A stretch of DNA of 7,724 bases from Caldilineae bacterium. Lineage in GTDB: Bacteria > Chloroflexota > Anaerolineae > J102. The position numbers were made by a program, and so were the translations under genes. The stretch spans positions 1 to 7,724 of the forward strand of contig RFJM01000063.1 in assembly GCA_003694905.1 (NCBI GenBank), read 5' to 3'. Below, piece after piece: positions 1 through 7,600 of the stretch; position 1 is the first letter of the stretch, and each line of letters begins with the position of its first letter. A model generated the notes under the pieces. It made no database searches. It was not told the DNA's origin and saw only the letters and a list, made by a program, of their open reading frames with translations.

Positions 1-1887
1 GAGCCAGCCCCGAATCAGGAAATACAGCACCAGCCCCCAGAAGAGCACGATGACGGCTACTACTGCCGAGCGGGTTAGCAAGGGGCCGACTGCCATGTCG
101 GTGGAAGAAAGGGCGACGATGACAAAGGCTGCCAGAGAAAGCACGCCCAGCGCAGCCGGCCAGGCCGCGATGATGCGGCGCACCAACCGCGACTCGATGG
201 CAGCCAGGCGCTGGCGAATGATCTGGGCCGTATCCGTGTTGGCCTTCTCCACATAGCGCCACTGCAGCCGCGAGAGCCGGTCCGCCTTCTCGCGCAGGCC
301 GCGAGCCAGGTGCTCGAGAAAGGCGATTGCCCGCTGCATGCCCTCGTCCGCGCCCGTGAGGATCTTGAGGATCTCCTCGTCCAGTTCGTAGAGCACGCTG
401 CCCTCGAACTGGTCGCCGGCGTCTTGCGAGGGATCCGTGATCAGGCGTTCCCCTCGCTTCTCCAGATCGCTCACCCAGTGTTCTACGAATTCGCTCTCGA
501 TCTGGTCGAAGCGCTCGTTCAGGGTGGCGGCGTGCTCGTCCAGGTCGCTCAGGGGCAGGATGGTGGTGCGCAGGAAATCGCTCGGGGGCAGGCGAACCTG
601 CACTTTGGGAAGGTCGTCGTGTGGCTTGTCCGGGTCGATATCCCCCACATCGGCGCGGACGATGCCTTCGGCCAACAGGGCACGGCTCAGCGTGTAGAAA
701 TCCAGTCGCTGGCGGAGGAAGCGGTCTGCCCGCTCGGCGGATTCGGATGCGGCCCGCTCCGAGATCTCTGCCAGTACGTGGCCCCGCAGAATGTCCAGGG
801 TGAGCCGGCGCCGTGCCTGCGACCACGCCTCCTCGAAGGGGATGTAGACGCTGGCCGAGCCGATGCTGCTAAACGGCCCCACCCGCAGCAGGTCGGCGGC
901 ATCGGGGGCCAGGGCATTGCTGAGGAATTCGCTGCCCCCCGCCGTGAGAAATGCCTCCAGCGCGTTGCCCACCATGGTATTGAGCTCGGCTTCGTCCTTC
1001 ACAAGGGTGCCGCTGGTCTTCTCGCGGTCGACGAGATAAGTGCGGTCGAAAGGCGGCTGGGCCGGGCCGCTGACCATGCCCCCGTGGATGTCGGAGGAGA
1101 AGGACGCCAGCCGGCCCATGCCGGCCGCGGCCATAAGCTCGCGCAGTTCCAGGGTGGCCACATGTACGGCCGCTTCTTCGTATTTGCGCTCTGCCGGGGG
1201 GCCGTAGAGACCGATGTTGAGAATCCCCACCATCTCGGCCAGAACCCGGTCGCCCACCCGCTCGCGCAGGAGGTTGCTCAGCGGCCAGAGCACGGCCGAA
1301 GCGTATTGCTCGGCCAGAGAGGCCACCACATAGACCGTGATCTGGCTGGTTTCGTCAGACGGAGTGCTTTCGTCGGCACGGGCCTGCTCGAAGATCGCGG
1401 CCAGGTCGGAACCGATGGCAGTGCGGTGCTGCAGGAAACAGTGCCAGATGTCCCGGCGCCAGGCGGGAGTGTGGTAGAAGCCGGAGACGTCGTAGCGGGC
1501 CACCACGTCGAGAATGGGCAGCAAGGCCTCGCAGAAGGCAGTCTGCATGGCGGCGCTTCCCTGCCAGGCGCTGGGGCTGACGCCGGCCTTTTCGAAGGCC
1601 TCCTGTACCTGTTGTTCCACATGCCGGAGGGTCACATCCTCCCATTGTTCCGGCCGGGGCCGCGCGATGGTCAGGCTGCCGTCGGCCGCGGGCAGAATCA
1701 GGGTGTGGCTGACGATATCTGCGAGGCGGGGCAGACGCCGTGCCGCGGGGAGATCGCCCAAAGCGCTGGGGGCCAGAGCACGACCGCGGTCCGAGTTCCG
1801 CAGCCGCGGCACCATGTGGGTGATCATGCGGGCACCCCAATAGCCTACACCGATGAGGGCGGCACGACTCTGGCTTCCTGACAGCAT
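1..1887 (-). CDS. Membrane-anchored degenerate tubulin-like protein (3' partial)
   Basis: The frame is open from ATG 1887 to the window edge without a stop, 629 residues. No family is obvious from a single motif, but its N-terminal half follows the tubulin-like protein encoded just upstream. ALIGVGYWGARM (residues 10-21) matches LILGLGGTGIGTL; VYVVASLAEQYASA (185-198) matches VYIVSSLCGGTGSG; FDRTYLVDRE (280-289) matches FDRIYLIERR; and PFSSIGSASVYIP (338-350) matches AYSSFATSSLVVP. Spacings are alike (95 against 91 residues, then 60 against 64). The glycine-rich loop is lost, so GTP binding is doubtful. Residues about 375-570 are charged and helical, with no counterpart of the acidic linker. 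Two membrane helices (about 571-595 and 603-626) follow. I infer a tubulin-like pseudo-GTPase that anchors or regulates its neighbour at the membrane. The dehydrogenase-like GVGYWG is an alternative reading, less well supported. Confidence 0.85.
   Translation of the reverse strand, partial: MLSGSQSRAALIGVGYWGARMITHMVPRLRNSDRGRALAPSALGDLPAARRLPRLADIVSHTLILPAADGSLTIARPRPEQWEDVTLRHVEQQVQEAFEKAGVSPSAWQGSAAMQTAFCEALLPILDVVARYDVSGFYHTPAWRRDIWHCFLQHRTAIGSDLAAIFEQARADESTPSDETSQITVYVVASLAEQYASAVLWPLSNLLRERVGDRVLAEMVGILNIGLYGPPAERKYEEAAVHVATLELRELMAAAGMGRLASFSSDIHGGMVSGPAQPPFDRTYLVDREKTSGTLVKDEAELNTMVGNALEAFLTAGGSEFLSNALAPDAADLLRVGPFSSIGSASVYIPFEEAWSQARRRLTLDILRGHVLAEISERAASESAERADRFLRQRLDFYTLSRALLAEGIVRADVGDIDPDKPHDDLPKVQVRLPPSDFLRTTILPLSDLDEHAATLNERFDQIESEFVEHWVSDLEKRGERLITDPSQDAGDQFEGSVLYELDEEILKILTGADEGMQRAIAFLEHLARGLREKADRLSRLQWRYVEKANTDTAQIIRQRLAAIESRLVRRIIAAWPAALGVLSLAAFVIVALSSTDMAVGPLLTRSAVVAVIVLFWGLVLYFLIRGWL
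10..177 (-). other. Pair of transmembrane helices in the third gene
   Basis: Helix 1 (103..177) contains AAWPAALGVLSLAAFVIVAL, preceded by the basic stretch ESRLVRRI. Helix 2 (10..81) contains SAVVAVIVLFWGLVLYFLI and is followed by RGWL. The loop between them is only about 8 residues (STDMAVGP), so they form a hairpin, with the positive charges on the side of the large N-terminal domain, consistent with that domain being cytoplasmic. Confidence 0.85.
1285..1335 (-). other. Degenerate tubulin signature loop
   Basis: Encodes VYVVASLAEQYASAVLW. The flanking strand and helix match the tubulin-like neighbour (VYIVSSLCGGTGSGIFL), but all four glycines of GGTGSG are replaced by EQYASA. The strand-SL-loop-helix layout survives while the phosphate-binding residues do not, the expected signature of a pseudo-GTPase if the homology is real. 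Confidence 0.6.
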
Positions 1888-1891
1888 AGCG

Positions 1892-1897
1892 CCTCCT
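1892..1897 (-). promoter_or_regulatory. Ribosome binding site of the third gene, overlapping the upstream stop
   Basis: On the minus strand the junction reads TAGGAGGCGCTATG: AGGAGG is a perfect Shine-Dalgarno core and shares two bases with the TAG stop of the tubulin-like gene. It lies 4 bases from ATG 1887, a short but workable spacing. This fixes the start of the third gene and indicates coupled translation. Confidence 0.88.
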
Positions 1898-4607
1898 AGG
1901 TCTCAGAAGAACCGCGGGTACTTTGGCGGTCGCGTGGGGACAGGACAGTGGGTGGGGACTCGCCTTCGGGCCGGGTCCCGTCTCCCGACTGGCTGAACAG
2001 CGGCAAGGGCTGTTGCGCATCCAGGTCAGGCAGGCCAACCGCGGCCTTGTCGACGCGCAGGATGATCTCCGGGAGGCGTACCCAGTCGGCATCCAGATGC
2101 AGTGGTCCCCGGCTGAGAAACTCGCGGTAATGGCGATAGTAGTTGGCCATCGACTCCAGATAGCCGATGGGCAGGCCGTGCTCGATGCGGCAGGCATCGA
2201 TGCGAGTGGGATCTCCCGTGGAAACGCGCTCGAACTCGGTGTAGTCCAGCAGGAGTTGATCGTAGAGCCGGACATAGCGGGTATCGTCATCTAGCCCTAC
2301 CAGGATGGTGTGCTCCAGATCCTGCTCGTCGAAGCCGCCCTTGTCCAGATCATATCGCCAGAAGGGATAACAGCGAGAGAAGAGCTGTTTGAAACGCTCA
2401 CTGAGCATGGCCTGGTTGGAAGCCAGCACCGCGCCCAGATGGTATTCTTCCGGCGGGATGGCACGGTTGACCACGGTGCGGCAATGGTTGAGCAGGTGTT
2501 CGTAGATCTCCGCCCAGGAGAGTTGCTGACTCTCGCCGTCACTCACCCATGGTCCCACATCCGATACCAGGCTGAGCGTCTCGCTGAACGAGGTTTCCAG
2601 CAAGGCTCTGCGGTCGGCAAAGGTGATTTCGATGCGGAAGAGGAAGGGGCTCCCGATGAGCTCATCCAGCGAATCGTCGACTCGTTGGGAGAGGATGTGA
2701 CGCCAGTTGTCGACTTCGAATTGTTCGACGATGTAGTTTTCGTCCACCGCGTCGCTGGTGAGGTTGAAGATGGTCTCCTTTTCCTTGCGGCGGCGCAGGC
2801 GGAAGAATAGGTTCAGCGCTTCTTCGAAGCCCTTATCGCGCGCGCTTTCGACCTCAGAAATGCGGCTCTGGTAGGCATCGGCCAGCTCGTCCAGGATGGG
2901 AACGAGTCGCGACCAGATGCTGCGGGCGTTTTGCGCGGTGCGGTACTCGTGGTTGAGGGCGACCAGGTGGTCGGCCAGGACCATGCGTTCTTGCTGTTTG
3001 GCCCGACGGATGTTGTTGGTGAAGAGCATGTCGAAGGGCCAGAAGCTGAGCAGGTTGACGATCATCGGGTCGCGGAGCTGGCGCAGTCTGGTTTCGGTGG
3101 CGGTGATACGCTGGCTCAGGTCGGCCTCGGCGGCACGGTTGTCTTGCTGCCGCGACACGGCCAGGCGATGCAGGGTGCTGACGAAGTAATGGCCCCCGCG
3201 CAGGCCGGTGCGCCGAGTCACTTCGTGAATCTGCTCCCGCAATTCGTCCAGCAGGGAATGGAAGGCCTCGGCCGTCCAGGGATCGGCCGGCCGGCGGCGG
3301 CCCTCTTCGGGGATTTCTTCGGCCACAGATTCCTCGCCGGCCTCGGCATCCCATTCCTCCTCTTCTTCCCACTCGACACCGGGCAGATCACGCGTGTCAC
3401 GCTCTTCGCTCTGTCCTTGAGGAAAGCGCCGGTGCAGGACGTCATCGATCTCGTCGACCAGGGCAGCGGCATCCTGCTCGATCTGGTTGATGTCGGCGGG
3501 CGTCAGCCAGTGCAACAGGTTGTTCTCGAGCAGACGCTCGCCGTATTTCAGGGCGCAGTACTCCTGCATGCGCTCCTTGGGCACGACCAGCGAGGAGGTG
3601 GCGAAGCTGCTGTAGGCCAGCACGCCCTGACCCGACTCGTTGCGCTCCTGGGTGATATTGACATCGTAGGCCCAGATGTGCGAACCGATGTGGGAAATGC
3701 TCTCCAGGAAGATCTGGTGGCCGATCATCTCCATGACATCGCCGATGCTGCTGAGGACCTCGCCGCGGCGGTTGCGCCGCTCGATGAGGTAGATGCGGTC
3801 GAAGGGACGACTTACCACCATCTCCGGCTCGCCCGGAAACTGGGTGACGAAGTCGTGGCCGGCCTGGAAGTAGTCCAGTTCCTTCAGGGCGGCGTAGGTG
3901 TTGGCCTGGATGCGCGCCTTCTGCAGGTCGCTGTCCAGTTCTTCCAGGAAGACGGAGGGCAGGGCAAAGATGCCGGTGATGACGGCCTGTTCCTGAAAGA
4001 TGCTGCGCAACTTGTGTGCCACATCCAGGAAAATACCGGAGCCTGTGCCGCCACAGAGGGAACTGACGATGTACACATGCCGAATGCCCCCTTCGCGGAC
4101 CACGGGGTACCCCAGATTCTCGGCTTCTTCGATGGTGGCCACCGAGGCCATGCGGTTGATCTTGGGTTGCAGATGGTTCCAGAAGGTGCGGTAGCGGCGG
4201 TAGAGGGAAAGCCGGCCCACGCAGCGGGTCTGCCGGGCGCCACTGTGGATCTGGCCCAGAGGCACGGCGCGGGCATCCCACTTCCACCAGGCCTTGACGG
4301 TGGGATGATTGTCCAGATGGCGCAGGACCTGGGTGGCGTTGTAGCCGCCGATGTAGGCATATTCGTGGCGGTGCAGGTATTCCTCGCCGGGCGGGTTGAT
4401 CCAGGGGACGGTGTCGACACCCAGGAGCTGGATGATGCCCGGCCCCTCTTCCAGCGGGGGAATATTGAGCGCCTGCCGCATGCGGCGTTTGAACGCGCGC
4501 AGAGTGCCGATGCCGGTTCCGCCCAACCCCAGGATCAGGGTGGGGACCAGCGTGGGCTTGCGTGTCAGGCCTTCTTCGAAGGGGGAATCGATATCAAACT
4601 CTGCCAT
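1896..4607 (-). CDS. Tubulin/FtsZ-like GTP-binding protein with long helical C-terminal half
   Basis: 903 residues from ATG 4607 to TAG. The N-terminal half is a tubulin-superfamily domain: LILGLGGTG (residues 25-32) resembles the first nucleotide loop, GVDT (63-66) follows a beta strand, and SLCGGTGSG (183-191) is the tubulin signature (T4) loop that binds GTP phosphates. FALP and the helix NTYAALKELDYF (236-247) follow in the expected places. An acidic linker (about 412-425) leads to a long charged helical stretch and a more globular C-terminal region (about 650-850) with HGLP and a YYRHYREF helix; a Ser/Pro-rich tail ends the protein. It is much longer than FtsZ (about 350-400 residues) and fits the large tubulin-like proteins (Pfam Tubulin_2 type). 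No signal peptide is seen; it is likely cytoplasmic and GTP-dependent, with polymerisation possible but unproven. I could not locate a clear T7 catalytic loop. Confidence 0.9.
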   Translation of the reverse strand: MAEFDIDSPFEEGLTRKPTLVPTLILGLGGTGIGTLRAFKRRMRQALNIPPLEEGPGIIQLLGVDTVPWINPPGEEYLHRHEYAYIGGYNATQVLRHLDNHPTVKAWWKWDARAVPLGQIHSGARQTRCVGRLSLYRRYRTFWNHLQPKINRMASVATIEEAENLGYPVVREGGIRHVYIVSSLCGGTGSGIFLDVAHKLRSIFQEQAVITGIFALPSVFLEELDSDLQKARIQANTYAALKELDYFQAGHDFVTQFPGEPEMVVSRPFDRIYLIERRNRRGEVLSSIGDVMEMIGHQIFLESISHIGSHIWAYDVNITQERNESGQGVLAYSSFATSSLVVPKERMQEYCALKYGERLLENNLLHWLTPADINQIEQDAAALVDEIDDVLHRRFPQGQSEERDTRDLPGVEWEEEEEWDAEAGEESVAEEIPEEGRRRPADPWTAEAFHSLLDELREQIHEVTRRTGLRGGHYFVSTLHRLAVSRQQDNRAAEADLSQRITATETRLRQLRDPMIVNLLSFWPFDMLFTNNIRRAKQQERMVLADHLVALNHEYRTAQNARSIWSRLVPILDELADAYQSRISEVESARDKGFEEALNLFFRLRRRKEKETIFNLTSDAVDENYIVEQFEVDNWRHILSQRVDDSLDELIGSPFLFRIEITFADRRALLETSFSETLSLVSDVGPWVSDGESQQLSWAEIYEHLLNHCRTVVNRAIPPEEYHLGAVLASNQAMLSERFKQLFSRCYPFWRYDLDKGGFDEQDLEHTILVGLDDDTRYVRLYDQLLLDYTEFERVSTGDPTRIDACRIEHGLPIGYLESMANYYRHYREFLSRGPLHLDADWVRLPEIILRVDKAAVGLPDLDAQQPLPLFSQSGDGTRPEGESPPTVLSPRDRQSTRGSSET
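3021..3065 (-). other. Hydrophobic segment inside the helical region of the tubulin-like protein
   Basis: Residues about 515-529 read MIVNLLSFWPFDMLF, a short hydrophobic, aromatic-rich patch between two charged helices (before: TETRLRQLRDP; after: NNIRRAKQQERM). It is too short and proline-broken for an ordinary membrane span, but could dip into a membrane or pack against a membrane partner. Confidence 0.5.
4035..4061 (-). other. Tubulin signature (T4) GTP-binding loop, intact
   Basis: Encodes SLCGGTGSG, preceded by the strand VYIVS and followed by the helix IFLDVAHKLR. GGGTGSG/T after a beta strand is the defining motif of the tubulin/FtsZ superfamily; here the first glycine is replaced by cysteine, as tolerated in distant tubulin-like families. 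Confidence 0.9.
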
Positions 4608-4616
4608 GGTCACCTC
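4608..4616 (-). promoter_or_regulatory. Ribosome binding site of the tubulin-like gene, abutting the upstream stop
   Basis: Reading the minus strand, TAAGAGGTGACCATG joins the two genes: the VWA gene's TAA, then GAGGTGA (a strong Shine-Dalgarno match), then ATG at 4607. A possible GTG start at 4613 is part of the Shine-Dalgarno itself and so cannot be the preferred start; this decides for ATG 4607. Translation is probably coupled to termination of the upstream gene. Confidence 0.85.
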
Positions 4617-7600
4617 TTATTGGGCCGCATAGCGGAAGTGGTAGCGAACGCTACGTTGGGGGAAACGGAGTCGGAAACGGGCGCCGTTCCAGAGAGCTTT
4701 GCCCTCGTCTTTGACAAGCAGCCAGCGGTTGTTGCGGCGCATCCACACCGATACCAGGACGGGTTCCGGCGCCAGTGGATTGGGCCGTAGTACCGGCCGC
4801 CAGACCAGCCGCGAGCTGTTGCTGTCAACCTGCTGTTCGTAGGTGATGATGGCCAGCGCCCTGCTTTGGTCGTTCTTGTTTCGGCTCAGCTGCACGACAT
4901 CGCCGTCGAGGACGAGATAGAGAGGGCGGCGGCCGGAAAGCCGCACCGTCTGCCCTGATTCTTCGGCATTGACGACGCCGGCACCTTCGGCGCTGGAAGT
5001 GCGCAGCCGCAGTATGGTGTTGATCAACACCAGGAGTACCAGCCAACCGACGAGCCCGCGCCAGCGGATCAAGGGCAGGGGCACAAACCAGGTGCGGAGG
5101 AAGTTGACGCCCGGAGAGAGTCGCTGCCCAAGGGCCTCCAGCGGTGTAAGCTGCCGGACGACGAAGTCTATCCTGGCCGGCTCGATGAGCACGTCCTCAG
5201 GCGAATCGATGCGTATGGCGCCCTCCACGCTGCCCGCCGGAACAGGCCCATCCGCTCGCAAGAACAGGGGCACGCGGAAGCTGCCGTCTTCGGCCTGACG
5301 GACGATACCGCTGGTCACGCTGAGAGTGGGCAACGGCGTGTTTCCCTCGCCCTGGGGGAAACGCACATCCTCCAGCGTGAAGGTGAGTGGCGGCGGCTCG
5401 TCCAGGATGCTCTGCTGAATATGGAGCATGGTGCTGATGGGATCGGTCAGGTCAGCGGCGGAGCCGAAGTCTAACCTGTCGCTGCTAAGCCGAATGGTGG
5501 TGATGGGTCGGGGCACGTTGAAGGTGATCTGGATGCGCGAGGGATCCACGATCTTGCCGTCGGGGGAGGAAAAGGCAATGGTGCCCTGATAGCGGCCGGG
5601 GCGCGGGCGCTCGTCCGCCACCAGTCGGACCGGGATGAGATAGCGGCGGCTGCCGCTCTGTACCGGCGTGGCACTACCTACGTTGACCCGGAAATCGCCC
5701 TGATCGACGGTGTTGCCATCGGCGCTTAGCCGTACCAGTTGCGCTTCCAGGTCACTTACCTTGCCGTCGCTGAATTCGGCCTCGATGTTGAATTCGTGGG
5801 GTTCCCCCAGGCGAATGATGTCGCCCAGGTCAGGGGCATCGGGTAGGGTAAGGGTGATCTCGGGAACGGGGATGGTGAAACGGACGGCGACCGAAGGCGG
5901 GTCCAGGTCCACTGCCGCGGGGGACTCGAAATAGATGCGGCCGGTGTACTCGCCGGGAGGCAGTTTGTCGAAGCCTGTCAGTCGGAGCAGGGAACTGTAG
6001 CGGTTGCTCTCGCGATGGGTCGGTCTCGACAGACTGAGGCCCACCGTCCCCGGCGGTAGAGGCTGGCCCCCCACTTCCAGTTCCAGGCGAGCATCCAGCT
6101 CGACTTGCTGGTCCGTGTAGGCGGTCAGTACGATGTCCCAGGTGAGGGATTCTTCGTAGTTGGGGATGCGACCGAAATCGAGAATGGGTGGCAGCGTGTC
6201 CAGTCGCAGCACATCACGCATAACCAGGGTGCCCTGGGCAAAGTCGGTGTAGGTGGTTTCGCCAACGCTGCCACGGGCAATGAAGGTAACGTCGTAGTTG
6301 GTACCCAGGGTGGGTTCAAAGCTGCGGTCAACGCAGGTGCCGTCCAGATCACAGGGGACATCAATGACGGTGACCTGGCCGCTGCGCTTGTCGGTGATAA
6401 AAGCCGTGACGGCCGCGTCCTGGGGCGGCGTATCGCCTTCGAAGTGGGCGCGCAGCTCGAGACGGCCGTCCTCCTGCAGGCCGGGAGAGCGCTCGGTGGG
6501 CGAGTCGGCGACCAGTTGGGGGAATTCCCCGGCGATGAGGGTGAACTGTTTTTGCAGGCGTACCGGTGCCAGCTCCCGCCCAATCTGGATCTGTACGCGT
6601 TTCTGCTCGCCGGGGGTGGCCGGGCCGGGATTGAGGATGGTCCAGTACAGGCTGCCGTCGCCGGAGAGACCGTCGCTGCGGAGGGGATACTGCACTTCGT
6701 TGAGAATGGCCTGGACCTCGAGCCCGGGCATGCGCGCGGTCCCCTGCCTCACTTCCACCCCGAGCAAAACCGGCTTGCCGGCGGGATAGTAGCGGGGTGC
6801 TGCCGGGCTACCGTCTTTGTCCGCTGCGGGGAAACGCATAACCAGGGAGTCGACGGAGTCGGCAATGATGAGGGCAACGGGAGCGCCCGCCTCCAGGGCG
6901 CTGGTGGCTTTCAGGGTCCATTCGCCGCTGATGGGAGTATTGTTGGCCAGGGAAATGACTTCGTAGTGTTGGTCGCCGCTGCGCAGCAGGGTCGTGCCAT
7001 CCTCCAGCGTCTCCTGGCCCAGCAGGTCTTCGCCGTTGCGGGTGAGCGCGGCAAAGGCAGAGTCTTCTTCCTCCAGTTTGGGCAGCACGATGCTCAGACG
7101 GGTGATGCCCTGCTCGCTGGCAGTGCGGAATGTGCCGGTCTGACCGTCGGGCAGCAGCACGTCGTCGACGTAGCGCTCCGTCTGGATGAAGCCGTAGATA
7201 CGGGCATAGGCGGCCAGCAGGTCGCCGGCCTGCTCGACCGACTGGATGAGGCCGCCGCTGCGGCGGGCCATGCGCTCGGCCACCCCCATGTCAATATCAT
7301 TCCCCAGCAGAACGGGGAAGATGGTGACACCATCCGCAGCCAGATCGTCGATGGCGGCGATCAATTCTCGGCGCTGGTCGGGGGGCCAGGGCTGGCCGTC
7401 GGTGAGGAAGACGATGAACTGGCGATGTCCCTCGCGATTGGCCCGGAGCACGTCGCGAGCCATCTGCAGGGCCAGGCGCATGTCGGTCAGCCGCTCGTCC
7501 GAGGGTGGCTCGGTGGGCTGAACGATGGTGGCCTTGAGAGCATCCTTGGCCTCGGTGCCTACGATGGTGGTCAGCCGGCCCTGCGCCAGCTCACCGTAGG

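Noticed and set aside
1834..1851. GVGYWG near the N-terminus of the third protein as an NAD-binding oxidoreductase motif (Gfo/Idh/MocA type)
   Set aside because: The motif alone looks like a dehydrogenase, but the rest does not follow that family, and the matches to the tubulin-like neighbour continue over more than 300 residues. Kept only as an alternative reading.
1355..2290. 311-codon minus-strand frame spanning the junction of the second and third genes
   Set aside because: It overlaps both real genes in another frame, its translation is low-complexity and rich in Ser, Arg and Pro, and it has no motif; typical GC-rich shadow.
3284..3302. GC-rich palindromic run (ggccggccggcggcggcc) as a possible terminator or regulatory hairpin
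   Set aside because: It lies inside the tubulin-like coding frame, just after the acidic linker, with no T-run; it is explained by GC-rich codons for arginine, proline and alanine.
4611..4613. GTG as the start of the tubulin-like gene
   Set aside because: It lies within the GAGGTGA Shine-Dalgarno and has no ribosome binding site of its own at a proper distance; ATG at 4607 fits.
2931..4790. 619-codon open frame on the plus strand
   Set aside because: It is antisense in codon register to the tubulin-like gene and runs across the junction into the tail of the VWA gene. In GC-rich DNA the sense codons that would give antisense stops (TTA, CTA, TCA) are rare, so such shadows are long. It has no recognisable domain.
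7479..7481. ATG at 7481 as the start of the VWA gene
   Set aside because: The frame stays open to the window edge, and the 81 codons upstream encode the start of the VWA domain (LFIDLARDGDRLGVISF); starting here would delete it.
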